DNA from: Paramoeba atlantica
Taxonomy: Eukaryota > Discosea
Assembly: GCA_977017575.1 (NCBI GenBank)
Contig: CDRNVI010000164.1
Location: 372,001-436,000, forward strand
Direction: 5' to 3'
Length of the DNA stretch: 64,000 nt
Made by a program: the position numbers and the translations under genes. The notes below the pieces were generated by a model. It had not been told where the DNA came from and did no database searches. It saw nothing but the letters and a program-made list of their open reading frames with translations. Below are positions 1 through 10,241 of this stretch, piece by piece. Positions within the stretch are counted from its first letter, which is position 1. Every line of letters begins with the position of its first letter.

Positions 1-53
1 CAAGTTTTTCCGACAGCTCCGTCTCCAACCACAACACACTTAATTGTTTGCAT
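1..53 (-). CDS. Rho-family GTPase, tandem copy, 5' end only
   Basis: The window opens inside a minus-strand gene whose ATG is at 51-53. The 17 readable codons begin [17 protein letters not shown], the Rho-family N-terminus with the P-loop GDGAVGKT. They are nearly identical to the start of the complete gene at 483-1076 ([17 protein letters not shown]), and about 120 bp upstream of the ATG also match. This is therefore the neighbouring copy of a tandem duplication. The rest of the gene lies outside the window, so function beyond 'small GTPase of the Rho family' is inferred from its partner. Confidence 0.85.
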   Translation of the reverse strand, partial: MQTIKCVVVGDGAVGKT

Positions 54-482
54 CTTTTTCCTTTTTTTCTTTTCTTTTCTCTTCCAAAACGATTTGTAAG
101 AAACATCTTTCTCGAACTTCAAGAAAAAGGGAACCAAGAAACGAGGAGGTGAAAAGTTTTTAGCGAAAACGGGGTGACCTTTTATGGGAATCGGAAGTCG
201 TGAACCAATTCCAGATTTTGAAGAGAACTGACTGTACCACTCAAAAGTTCAAATAAAGGAACAGGTCCTGAAAGAAAAGAAGAAATTTTGAATGAATTAA
301 TTTATTTGGTTGGGTGAAAGAAACCAAGGTGGTTGTCAGATGTTCAAAGAGAATCTCTCTCTCTTTCAACCAAATGATGAACAACCCAATATCGTGTTTC
401 TCTCCGAAAGTTTTCTCATCTCTCTCTCTCAATAAAGGTGGTTGAATAAAAATGAAGACAGTTCACTCCAGACCCTCTTTTC
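54..482. other. intergenic region between tandem Rho genes; duplicated promoter block
   Basis: No gene is supported here. Positions 54 to about 178 repeat positions 1077 to about 1198, the region just upstream of the next Rho gene's ATG, with only scattered substitutions. It includes a T-rich stretch beside the ATG and an A-rich stretch further out. The duplication therefore carried the 5' UTR and proximal promoter along with the coding region. The remainder (about 180-482) is the presumed 3' flank of the complete Rho gene, with a CT run near 355-365. Confidence 0.6.
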
Positions 483-1076
483 TCACATCAAAATACAACC
501 ACGGCGATTTTTCTTCGATGGCTTCATTTTCTGGACAGACGGAAAAAGAACTGAACGAATTGCTTCATCAAAAACACTTTTCACACCTTGAGAAGTCATT
601 GCACTGCATTCCACATATCTTGCTGCTCCAATATCTTTCGCAAGCCCACTTCCCATCTCGTTTGAAATTGGTTCCAAACCTCTTTCCTCCATTTTCGACA
701 TTGCAAAAGGGTCAGATCGAAGATCACACTTAGTTCCTACGAGAATAATTTTTGCAGAAGAACAATAGTGTTCGATCTCTGGAATCCACTTGCATCGGAC
801 ATTCTCAAAGGATGATGGAGACATCACTGAGAAACAAACCAAGAAAACATCTGTGCTTGGGTAAGAAAGAGGGCGCAATCGATCATAGTCTTCTTGGCCT
901 GCTGTGTCCCACAGACCCAAGTTGATGACCTTTCCGTCGACTTGGCAATGAGTTCCGTAATTATCGAAAACTGTTGGGATGTATTCTTGTGGGAAAGAAT
1001 TTGTTGTGTACACAATCAACAGACAAGTTTTTCCAACAGCTCCGTCTCCAACCGCAACACACTTAATTGATTGCAT
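483..1076 (-). CDS. Rho/Rac-family small GTPase
   Basis: Single-exon gene, 197 residues, the usual size for Rho proteins. Motifs in order: P-loop GDGAVGKT (residues 10-17), switch [10 protein letters not shown], switch [18 protein letters not shown], the Rho-type G4 variant TKCD and G5 SAMTSQG. A Rho insert-like helix lies before a Rac-like C-terminal segment. The protein ends in a basic stretch and CILM, a CaaX box; X = Met favours farnesylation, whereas Rac1 ends in Leu and is geranylgeranylated. Such GTPases switch at membranes to drive actin, exocytosis or NADPH oxidase. The start is the ATG at 1074-1076: the in-frame extension upstream has only a TTG, and the tandem paralogue begins at the same codon. 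It lies head-to-tail behind glutamate-cysteine ligase and is intronless among intron-rich genes. Confidence 0.93.
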   Translation of the reverse strand: MQSIKCVAVGDGAVGKTCLLIVYTTNSFPQEYIPTVFDNYGTHCQVDGKVINLGLWDTAGQEDYDRLRPLSYPSTDVFLVCFSVMSPSSFENVRCKWIPEIEHYCSSAKIILVGTKCDLRSDPFAMSKMEERGLEPISNEMGSGLAKDIGAARYVECSAMTSQGVKSVFDEAIRSVLFPSVQKMKPSKKNRRGCILM

Positions 1077-1353
1077 CTTTTTCCTTTTTCCTTTTCTTTT
1101 CTCTTCCAAAACGATTTGTAAGAAACATCTTTCTCGAACTTCAAGAAAAAGTGAACCAAGAAACGAGAAGTTGAAAAGTTTTTGGTGAAAACGGGAACGA
1201 CACCAATTATTTCCTTTTGTGTAGCAATAAAGTAAACCGATGTTTTTGGGGGTTCAAAACTTTGGCAAAAAACATTTATTTATTTCACAAATTGGATTGC
1301 ACTTTCAAATTAAAAATGAGGGAACGAAATACGTTTTTAAATGACAATAATTA

Positions 1354-4300
1354 TCATTTTGGAACAGCAGAAGTATGTTTGGAGTGTCGCTTCCCACATT
1401 TTTCACAATAATAAGACCCACTCGTCTCTTGTTCAGCTCTCGCGAAAGAGAATTCATCCGGTTTTGCCAAGGTCGGTCCGTCTGTGAGGGAAGTAACAAA
1501 AGGTGAGATACTCAAGTTCGACAATGGATCAGCCATTGAGATGGACGGGATCTCTTTTGATGGGATCGCGCGTGACATGAAAGAGGAGGAGGGTGGGCCT
1601 CCAGAAAGGTTCGATGAAGGAGAAGAAGTACTACTGGACGAAGAAGAGGAAGAAGAGCAGCCCTTTGAGGAACTTGAACCTTTGCAAGAGGAGAGTGAAG
1701 AACCAGTCGGGCAACCAGGTGGAAGAGAAGGAGGAACAAGAAAGGGGACAGCCAATTTTCCATTGGATATTTTATGACAGGCCGCCATCAAGTCATAAGC
1801 GATTCCAGGAGATACAATAGAATCCTTTTTTTAAAAAAAAACAAAGCTTAGATTTCTAACTAAAGGGTAGGAGAGAAAAGAAGAAATGAGATTACATTTT
1901 TGTAGAAAGGATGTTTCTGAACAAAGGATCTCATCCAATTTGCAGTTGTTTGGAGTTCACCTGAAGCTCTCTTCCCTATAAACACCAGATACTGCCAAAA
2001 AAATTAGAGTGAGGTTCTGAAGAGAAAATCTCAAGATAAAAAAATAAACAAAAACATGTTCAACGACTTCACGAACTTCATCTTCGATGTTGGTCGTGTC
2101 AAGAAAGACTTGAATGAGGTTGATCAATCCTGGAAACGACCCATCCTCTGTGGTAACAAAAAAAAAACAGGTTAATATGATTGATCAAGTCAAAGGAGAA
2201 AAAAAAATATGAGAACTCTTTCCATTGAAAATTTCATCCAAGGTCATCAAACTGGCTTCAGCCTCTGAATCTAGATTTTGGAAAAAGAAAATAAATGAAG
2301 TGATGTTGAAGCAACAAAACGAGAGAAGCAACAAAACAATGAATCCTCACCTGCATGAACACGATCTCGAAACCAAAATTTTTCGTTCAAACAAGCATCT
2401 CGTCGGTGTGCCTTTTGGAAAAAGAAAAGAAAAAAAAAATTAAAAAAAAAATACACAAATTTACGGAAAAAAGGAAGTTGAAAAAGCTAATAATAAGAAT
2501 AACAAGAATAAGAAGAATAAAAAAAAAATATCATCTATAATAAAATAAATGGTTCGGTGGTAGAATCTTCGCCTCCCAGAACACCACCCCAAGACAGGCC
2601 GACTCCCATCTTAAAAAAAAATTGAGGGACGACAAATTAAGTCCGTTTTTGTCCCAAAAAATAATCTAAAATTTGGTCAAAAAAGTTGCGCAGGCCGGGA
2701 ATCGAACCCGGGCCCTTCGCGTGGGAGGCGAAGATTCTACCACTGAACCACCAGCGCATGTTCAAGAACCTTAGAAAAAAACAAACCATTTCCATGTTTT
2801 CATCCACTTTCGAGATTGGAAGATAAAAATTGAGTTCCATCGTGTTGATGGTGCGAATTAACAACTGAATAAAAACAACAAAAGCAGCATTTTCGAAATC
2901 TGAAAAAAAAAAGAAGGGAAAAAGAGTCAATCTTTCAATTTTTTCACACGAAATGAAACCTTTTTTTTGAACCAGTTAAACTGAGCTCCATTGTGCGAAA
3001 TTCGACACGCCATCCTATTGAAGAGTTGGGTGGTGGAAGTTTAAATCGGACCTTTGGTTCAATGAAAAAGAATAAATTGAGAGTGTAAAAGATAATGAGA
3101 AATCAAGAATGTTATCAAAACTGTTTGCCAATTGGTCGATTGGATATTTTCAAAATGGTCAGTCAAATGGTCATCATCAATTTCGATTTTATGAGAGTAG
3201 ATAACCTATTCGTCCATTAAATATTGGAGAAAGAGAGATTTTTTTAACAAATATTATAGCAAATATTATCTCATCAATAATTGTGAAAAGAAAAAAAAAG
3301 TTTCAAAAAAAAAAACGAAACAAGAGGATCACGAATGAACAAATGGGCGAGATGTCGAGACAATCGCTGATCAATTCCATTTGATAATAAAGTCTCACAA
3401 ATCTAACAAAAAAAAATTCAGAGAAACCCACAACAATTGTGAATGTTTTATTGAGGGACAGAAAATTCTGGGACAGAAAATTGAATTTATCAAATATAAA
3501 AAAAAAAAACCTCTTCATCATAAACCAAATCTAAGTCATTATATTCATCCTTGAGTTTATCATCAAGAGAGATAAAGCAATCAATTGAACCATACCGCGA
3601 TTTATTGATTGTCCTTGGGAAATCCTATTTTTTTATTTCAAAAATCAGAAAATAGTTTTTTTTTTCAAAAGATTTGAGAAAAAAAACCTTGAGAGGATCA
3701 AGCTCTCTTTCTTCGCGATTCCGATCATCCACTGATCCAGCAATCACATTCCATCTAACATCCGTATCAACCAAATATCCTACACAACACAATAAAAAAA
3801 TGAATTGAAAGGGGATAGACTGGAATGTAAAATGATTTTTTCATATGTTGGATCAAAAAGAAAAAAAAATAAATAAATACCTCGGTGAATTGGAGAAGCA
3901 GCAGTGAGGGCCATGACAAGAGGGGAAACAATTGCGAGTTGATCATATAAAGATCGAGCTTCATCAACATTGCAACACTAATCATCAAACCAAAGAGAGA
4001 TTGTTTTCAAAAAAAAATTCAAAAAGATGATAAAAGTAAAAGGGGACACCCCTCCCTCCCCCAAAAAAAAATGAAACCTGAAAAGTGCACTGGAGACAAT
4101 TGCAACCCATTCCAAATGCCATCGCATCCATATGAACTTCATATCCATTCCCAAAATCCTCTAAAGCGATATCTGGCATCTCTTTTTTTGGGTCTTTCAC
4201 TTCTTTCACTCCTTCATCACTGGTTTCTTCTGTTTTCATAATAATAGGAGGTGCAGGGGTTACTGGGATCGGTTTGGTCTCTTTATCTTTAAAAACTGGA

Positions 4301-5654
4301 ATTCTAATTGCAACATTCGAGCCTCTTCTCAACCGAATATTCCTTGTCAAAGTGCCAAATCTTGGATGTGGGTTGATGACCTATTTATTTTTTGCCGATA
4401 AGAACAAAGGGATAGATAGAGAGGCCTTATTAAAAAAAAAAATTGAATTCTCTTAATTTAAATTTTTAGAATTAGAGAAAATAGACACCTGATCAGGGAT
4501 ATAATAAGAATTTGCATAGTATCCTCGAGGGGGATAAGCAGGTGCAGTAAAAACTCCGACTCCCATTAATGGAAATGAGGTCAATTGCATAGCATATTCA
4601 TTTTGACTTAAAAGGGATTGTACCACCTATTTTATATTAAAATGAAAAACTTTCAAGAAATAGAGAATTTTTTTTTGGGGGGGGGGGTGACTGACCTCCC
4701 GTCGGTACTTCATACTGGGTTCAACAAGGAGAATATCAGAGTAAGAGGATCCATAAGGTTGACCTGGGGTACTCTCCAACATAAAACTTCCATACTCAGG
4801 TCGCCAACAAGAAGAACAGGTCTAAAAATAACGAAATACACTCAGCGTCACTGTCTGCGGTGTGGGAAGGAAAAGAAAGAAAAATTGACAAAAAACCTCA
4901 GGATCCTCAATTTCATCTTTTTGAAGTTTGGGTAAGTGTTCTGCAGCTGTCAAACAAATGCAAACGGTTCTTTCTTGAGAGTTCATTGTCACAATCATGT
5001 ACTCAATCTCATCACCCCACTTGAGATAATCTTCCTTTCGATCTTTCACCTGTGGTGCAAAAAAAAAAAGGAAAAAAAAAATAAGAAAAAAAAATAAGAG
5101 GTCCTACCGAGGATCGAACTCGGGGCACGAGAATCAAAACCTCGTATGTTACCACTACACCATAGAACCATTGGTGAAAACAAGAAGGTTTTGAGGGTTT
5201 TTTAATACAAGAAAGGATAAATTTTGGGGTTGGGAATGTACTTGGTTTTGCCCCCCTCTCTGGCTCTTCTCAAAAAAGAGTTTTGCCAAAAACTGAAAAG
5301 AAAAACTTTTCCTTTCCAGTTCAAACTTTATATCCCGCCGTCTCCAAAATTCACCGTGGAACAACCGAAACAAAAAAGAAAACAAAACAAAAGGGGAGGA
5401 GAAAAGAGGAGAAAAGAGATCCACGAAGTCAAAAAAAAAAGAAAAAAACCTTTTGATATTGTTTTAAGAATTGAACAATCCCATGTTCTCGAATATATCT
5501 GTTTTCATCCAAGAGAAATTCAAAATGAATGAGGAAAAAAAGAGAAAAGAAAGAGAGGGAAAGAAGGCAGAAGGAAAAAAAGAGAAACAAATTACTTTGC
5601 ATGTTTCTTTGCTTCATCCCAATCAAGGGTATAACCAGAGTCAAGAAAACCCAT
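1354..5654 (-). CDS. GCLC: glutamate-cysteine ligase catalytic subunit
   Basis: First and rate-limiting enzyme of glutathione synthesis (ATP-dependent ligation of L-Glu and L-Cys, cytosolic). Eighteen exons, each joining in phase: 5596-5654, 5450-5498, 4897-5049, 4696-4821, 4489-4626, 4078-4380, 3881-3977, 3688-3779, 3511-3624, 3322-3402, 3122-3205, 2973-3051, 2787-2899, 2351-2411, 2217-2270, 2056-2147, 1896-1991, 1354-1824; 753 residues. It follows the animal-type enzyme from [19 protein letters not shown] through [62 protein letters not shown] and [17 protein letters not shown]. After the enzyme domain comes an extra tail of about 130 residues: Ser-rich, ending [11 protein letters not shown]. 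The 400-nt intron at 5050-5449 encloses tRNA-Gln and the 375-nt intron at 2412-2786 encloses tRNA-Gly, both on the same strand. It is divergent from the transporter at 5931 (276 bp between ATGs). Confidence 0.96.
2550..2620 (+). pseudogene. tRNA-Gly-derived fragment, inverted relative to the intact tRNA-Gly
   Basis: Positions 2550-2578 match the D-arm and anticodon-arm half of the adjacent tRNA-Gly (minus strand 2750-2722) at 28 of 29 bases, on the opposite strand. The acceptor 5' strand is missing. The following about 40 bases show only a weak resemblance to a T-arm (GGCCGACTCCC) before a run of A. It cannot fold as a full tRNA. It sits in the same glutamate-cysteine ligase intron, about 140 bp from the intact gene, so the intron transcript contains a long inverted repeat. 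Confidence 0.75.
2688..2757 (-). tRNA. tRNA-Gly (anticodon CCC)
   Basis: Seventy-nucleotide cloverleaf read on the minus strand. It has D-arm TGGTTCAGTGGTAGAA, anticodon loop CTCCCAC (CCC at 34-36), T-arm GGGTTCGATTCCC and acceptor GCGCTGG/CCTGCGC. A T run follows the 3' end after AAC and can terminate Pol III. A- and B-box sequences match consensus. The acceptor shows one U-U mismatch at 5:68. It lies wholly inside the 375-nt intron of glutamate-cysteine ligase, in sense orientation. Confidence 0.93.
5100..5169 (-). tRNA. tRNA-Gln (anticodon UUG)
   Basis: Minus-strand cloverleaf of 70 nt. The acceptor GGTTCTA/TAGGACC is fully paired (one G-U). D-arm TGGTGTAGTGGTAACA, anticodon stem CGAGG/TCTCG with loop TTTTGAT (TTG), and T-arm CGAGTTCGATCCTCG follow. 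A long T-rich tract follows the 3' end on the transcribed strand. The gene is nested in intron 2 of glutamate-cysteine ligase, in the same orientation as its host. Confidence 0.94.
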
Positions 5655-5930
5655 TCGTTTGTTTTTTTGGGGAGGGCGACGGGAAAATCAGAAAATAAAT
5701 GCCCTTTTACCACCGAGAAAATAAATACCCTTTTTCCACGAACGGTCACAAAAACAAAGAGATAAAAAGAAGAAAAGATGATTTTCTCGGGTTCAAAAAA
5801 AAACAAGAGAGAAAAAGACGAAAAGATTCGTGTTTTTTTTTGTCTTTTTTCCGCGTGTGGTCCACAAAAACCCGACAAGGACGTGAGATTCTTCCCTCCT
5901 CATTTCATTCCCTTTTTTGTGTCTGTCATT

Positions 5931-7838
5931 ATGAGCGAAGGAGGAGATGATGATGAGTTTTATTACCAATGTCGAAATGGGGTTGCTGAAAATGAAACTT
6001 GCCCCTTCCTTTGTGTCGGCCTTTCCGATTGTTCGTCTTGTGAATGCGCTGTTGTACCAACCGAAGGTGGTGGACCTGGAGGATCTGCGGTTGATGTCCT
6101 TCTCTGTTTACTTCCTGTCGCCTTTTTAGTTGGGGTCACCTTAATGCCTAAACCACTTCCAACCACGAAATCACTTCCATTGGCAGCTTTCTTGATGTTT
6201 TTGGTGAGGCTTATGTACTTACAAAACGATCCCCTTTTGACTTGTGCCTCTGTGATCTTAGGTTTCCACGAAGCGCTCACTCCTCTTAGCATCATGGCTG
6301 GTGCCATCACACTTTTTGAGACAATGGAAGCAACGAATTGTATGGCTTTCATGATCCAAGAAATCAAACGATTAACGGATGGACATCCGGTGACTGAACT
6401 GATGTTAATTTTTTGCTTTGCGTACATGGTCGAAGGAGCTTCAGGTTTTGGAACCCCTGTTGCACTTGGAGCTCCAATGCTTGTCTCGATTGGATATCCT
6501 GCAAAAAAATCAGTCGTTTTACTGTTGCTCATGAACACATTTGCGACTGTCTGGGGAGCTGTTGGAACTCCCATTTGGTTTGGCTTTGGGGAGTTGGATT
6601 TGACAGATGACGAATTAGTAACGATTTCCACTAAGTCAGGAATTTCTTTAGCAATCTCAGCTTACTTTCTTGTTCCCTTTATTTTTTCTCTTGTCTTACC
6701 TTGGGAAGTGCTTCGTCAAAACGCACTGTACATGTTATTGGGATTGTCTGCTTGTGTTTTACCAGGAATGGGGATATCTTTTGTCTCGTATGAATTTCCA
6801 AGTCTGATTGGTGGGTTGATTGGTTGTACAATCAATGCATTACTCATCTATTTTAAAGTTGGAATCGCTCCATATGATCCTGATGAGCATGTCAGTTTTC
6901 AACCAGAAAGTCCTCAGAGGACTTCTGAGAAGGAGGGGTTTTCGATTGGCTTGGAGGATGAGAAAGAGATCAACCTCCAAGAAAATCGAGATCGAGATAT
7001 GACAATGTTTTCTCAAGAAGGTGAAGAAGTTATTGAATATCAAAGTAACAACAGCTATGCATTTGACCTTTTCGCTCGAACATTCCCTCTTTGGGGAAGT
7101 GTTATCTTACTTATCTTAACTCGTGTTGAACAAATCAGAATTAAGTCAGCTCTCAAATCGACCAGTCCAAATCTGAAAATACCTTTAGGAACTTGGGGAA
7201 CTTTTCGTATTTCACCAAGCTTGGTTCTTCAACTTCAAAATATACTAAATTATCCTGATCTAAACTGGGTTTATGAGTCTCTGTACGTTCCTTTCTTGTT
7301 ACCATTTGTCTTCATTTCTCTTATCACAATGTGTATATTCCACAAGGAAATGGTAAAGAATCCCCTATCCATTGGTCGAATTGTCGCAACGAGATTAAAG
7401 AATCCAGCACTGGCCCTGATGGGTGCGCTTGTCCTTGTCCAATTAATGATCACAGGAGACAATACCGCACCAGCAAATATCATTGGAACGGTCCTCTCTG
7501 ATGCTCTAGGAAAAGGATTTATCGCTATCTCTGGGTTACTTGGAGTTCTTGGAAGCTTTTTCAGTGGATCAACAACTGTTTCTAATTTAACTTTCGGAGA
7601 AATTCAACGAATTGCTGCAGAGACTATCGGAATCAGTACGACGACCATGCTTTCCATCCAAGCGACGGGAGGATCAGCAGGCAACGGATTATGTTTGAAC
7701 AATATTATTGCTGCTTGTGCAGTTGTGAATTTGGCTGTTCCAGAAGGGGAGATTGTAAAGAAGACTTGGATTTTTGTTTTTTCGATTGTCGTGATCTCAA
7801 CTCTGGTGAATCTTGCCTATTATTTTGCGTTTGACTAA
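5931..7838 (+). CDS. lactate permease (LctP/LldP) family transporter
   Basis: Intronless 635-residue polytopic membrane protein of the LctP family (TC 2.A.14), which in bacteria imports lactate or glycolate with protons. Family signatures are clear: EGASGFGTPVALGAP, NTFATVWGAVGTPIW and GSFFSGSTTVSNLTFGE, with about 12 hydrophobic segments. The start ATG at 5931 was preferred over an in-frame upstream ATG at 5778 because the extra residues resemble 5' UTR and the acidic MSEGGDDDE start precedes family similarity. A short non-membrane N-terminus with seven Cys in about 28 residues (between YQC and CAVV) is absent from bacterial relatives I know. An acidic loop near 6930-7040 is also non-membrane. 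Transport substrate is inferred from the family; the family is rare in eukaryotes. Confidence 0.93.
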   Translation: MSEGGDDDEFYYQCRNGVAENETCPFLCVGLSDCSSCECAVVPTEGGGPGGSAVDVLLCLLPVAFLVGVTLMPKPLPTTKSLPLAAFLMFLVRLMYLQNDPLLTCASVILGFHEALTPLSIMAGAITLFETMEATNCMAFMIQEIKRLTDGHPVTELMLIFCFAYMVEGASGFGTPVALGAPMLVSIGYPAKKSVVLLLLMNTFATVWGAVGTPIWFGFGELDLTDDELVTISTKSGISLAISAYFLVPFIFSLVLPWEVLRQNALYMLLGLSACVLPGMGISFVSYEFPSLIGGLIGCTINALLIYFKVGIAPYDPDEHVSFQPESPQRTSEKEGFSIGLEDEKEINLQENRDRDMTMFSQEGEEVIEYQSNNSYAFDLFARTFPLWGSVILLILTRVEQIRIKSALKSTSPNLKIPLGTWGTFRISPSLVLQLQNILNYPDLNWVYESLYVPFLLPFVFISLITMCIFHKEMVKNPLSIGRIVATRLKNPALALMGALVLVQLMITGDNTAPANIIGTVLSDALGKGFIAISGLLGVLGSFFSGSTTVSNLTFGEIQRIAAETIGISTTTMLSIQATGGSAGNGLCLNNIIAACAVVNLAVPEGEIVKKTWIFVFSIVVISTLVNLAYYFAFD

Positions 7839-8152
7839 AACAAAAAAAAAGAGGGATGTCCATTTCTTTGAGGGTCCGTTTAAGCCGACGACACACCACA
7901 AGATTCTTTGGTTTAGAACCAATGAATTTTGTTATTTTAATATCATTTTTATTATTTCTGATTAATTTTTTTTTTCATCCAAGAATTACTTAAATTATTA
8001 ATAGACATAATCAACATCAAGGTTCCCCTTTAATTAAGAAAACAATTTTTTGGTTTTCTCAATTTGAGAAATATTGAAGGGCTTTACTTGAATTTTTGGG
8101 AGGGGTGCACAAACAGAGACCCTTTTCCTCTTTTTTTCTCGAAAGAGGATTT
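7839..8152. other. convergent 3' intergenic region
   Basis: Space between the stop codons of the lactate-permease-like gene (+) and the glycosyltransferase (-). AT-rich with homopolymer runs; no ORF, RNA gene or repeat could be supported. It should hold both 3' UTRs. Confidence 0.6.
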
Positions 8153-9959
8153 TTAAGAATAATCACACTCAGATTGAGATTTGGGTTGTGTCCACGGCTC
8201 GTTCAAGTGGATTGATTTTGCAAATTTTTGTCGTAGTTCCGGTGCGACTTCGGCCATTCTTCCTTTTGTAAAATGTACAAACAACGGCTGTGAAAAAATT
8301 GAGAATTAAATTTAAAAAAGAACACAAGAAGAAAGATTCGAAAAACAATCGATCAAAACCTTGTCATTGGAAGCTTGAAGGGGACCATACTCGATTTGAT
8401 AGTTAATTGTATCTTGAAAAAAAAAATATTTTGAGAGGATGAACATGCAAGAACAAAAAGAATTTTAAACAAAAAAATCACAAAACTGGTATCTGGAAAG
8501 AAAATGCCATCATCAGGCAATCGTTTTAATGCACAATCTGAAAGAGATAATTCTACCATCGCTCCCTTAAAAAAAAAAAACTCTTCATTCAGTAATTCTC
8601 CTCCAAAAAAGATAAAAAGAAAAAGAAAAAAAGAAAAGAAGAGAACCTGATCACGTGTAAACCAACCAGATGACATCAAATCATTCCATTTTGACAAACA
8701 AGTGGAAGAATATTTTCGGTTAATTAAAATTACTCCGGTATGATAAGGTTGTCTCCATCCCTCTTTTTAAAGAAAAAGTATCGAGAATAAAAAAAGAAAC
8801 GAAAATCAGTTCAATAATAACTCTCTCTCTCTCTCTCTCCTCCTTTTTTGTTTGTTGATTGAATTTATCCAAAAAACCTGTTCCTCGATCACTGAACATC
8901 GCAATTGAAAAGCAAGCACAAGGTACTCGTGTCAACTGATCAAGAAAAGGGACAATCGGTCTTCCAATGAGGATATCAGAATCAATAAGCAAGATGTTGT
9001 TTTGGGGGATGTAATCAAATAACTGATTTTCAAAAATTAAAAAAGATTTGATTAGAAGGAAAGGAAAAAAGAATTTGAATCGAAAAAGAGTTTTTTGATT
9101 GATTAGAAACCTTTGATTTATAAGATTTGCGATCCATTTCAGAGTGAGGGACAGGGAAACTTAAGATTGTTGAGTTGTATTTTGACATGAACGACTCGAT
9201 CAGTTTCTCTCCATGAAGGTAATCAGGAGTCTGGGATTCGAATCCTCTACGAAGAATAAAGAAGAAGAAGAAGAAACGATTATGTTCGGAAATATTCTCA
9301 AAAACTAATTTCCACAAGAAAGTAAAAAAGTAAAAACATCAAAAAAAACTCAACAAACTTTGTTCTTGGAAAACATCGAGGAGAGTCAGTCAAAAGATAA
9401 ATGCTCCCTGTCCAATGACCATTTGTCCGAATACTCTCGACAGTTGTATCACAAAGATGGGTGTGCGCTGCATATCCAAAACAGAGAATCACTAATGCTG
9501 TGTTTGATGGTCTGTATGGCTCTCTGTTTTTGTTTTGAAAGGAGAGAGAGGAGAGAGAGAGAGAGAGGAGAGAGGGAGAGAGAGAGAGAGAGGTTAAAGG
9601 AAAGGTGTCTGGAGGGAGAATAGGGAGGTGAATGAAAAAAAAACCTGCAACACTCTCTCCCTGAAGAGAGTCCAAAATTAAATCCTTGTCTGAGAAAGAG
9701 AGAAAAATGTTGAGATACAGAAAATGGAAAAAAGAAGAAAAAGAAAAGAGAAAAAGAGAGAGGACGTTTTCCACTTATGTTTCACAGAAATGACTCCATA
9801 CCATTTGAAAGGGGAATAAGAATGCGCAAAAGTCATATAACCCCAAAACAAAATGAAACAAACAATCAAAACATTCCTCCGATTCAAATACTGTTTCCAA
9901 GAATTCATAAAAGACCAGAAATCTCTTTCTTTTTCTTTATGACGAAGAAGATTTCTCAT
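8153..9959 (-). CDS. type II membrane glycosyltransferase with DSD motif
   Basis: Nine exons in phase: 9766-9959, 9645-9689, 9359-9523, 9111-9246, 8878-9022, 8647-8762, 8487-8565, 8360-8412, 8153-8287; 355 residues. The N-terminus has a basic cytosolic stretch followed by one hydrophobic segment (NVLIVCFILFWGYMTF), the usual Golgi type II anchor. The lumenal domain begins with a nucleotide-binding-like strand (ALVILCFGYAAH). It holds a DxD motif in LLIDSDILIG, a later HTGVILINRK and a late VHFTKGR; together these fit a GT-A fold nucleotide-sugar transferase, GT8-like. Donor and acceptor sugars cannot be told from sequence. The gene is divergent from the SH2 kinase gene (282 bp between ATGs). 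Confidence 0.75.
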
Positions 9960-10241
9960 TCCCTTTTCCCAAAAAACAAAAAGAAAAAGAAAAAAAAAAG
10001 GCATCACGAGTTTGACCTTGAAGCTAAAAATAGAACTCTAAAAATAGATCGGGTTCTTTTGATATGTATCTTGATTGTTTTTTCATAGAAAGTAAAATCA
10101 AAAAATGGTACTCCCTTTGAAGGGTTGGAGTGGAGCTTTTTTGGGTTTTGTTCAACACGCTCATTTTTGTGTTTGTTTTCTCTTTTCTCTCTCTCTTTTT
10201 TTTTTGGTTTTCTTTTTTGTTTTTGAGTGTGTGTTGTCGCG

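Noticed and set aside
5778-5930. Upstream in-frame ATG adding 51 residues to the lactate-permease-like protein
   Set aside because: The added stretch is lysine/phenylalanine-rich leader-like sequence without family similarity, and would place the start inside the short shared promoter.
9225-9250. GATTCGAATCC, a B-box-like sequence suggesting a tRNA
   Set aside because: It lies in a glycosyltransferase exon and no cloverleaf can be folded around it.
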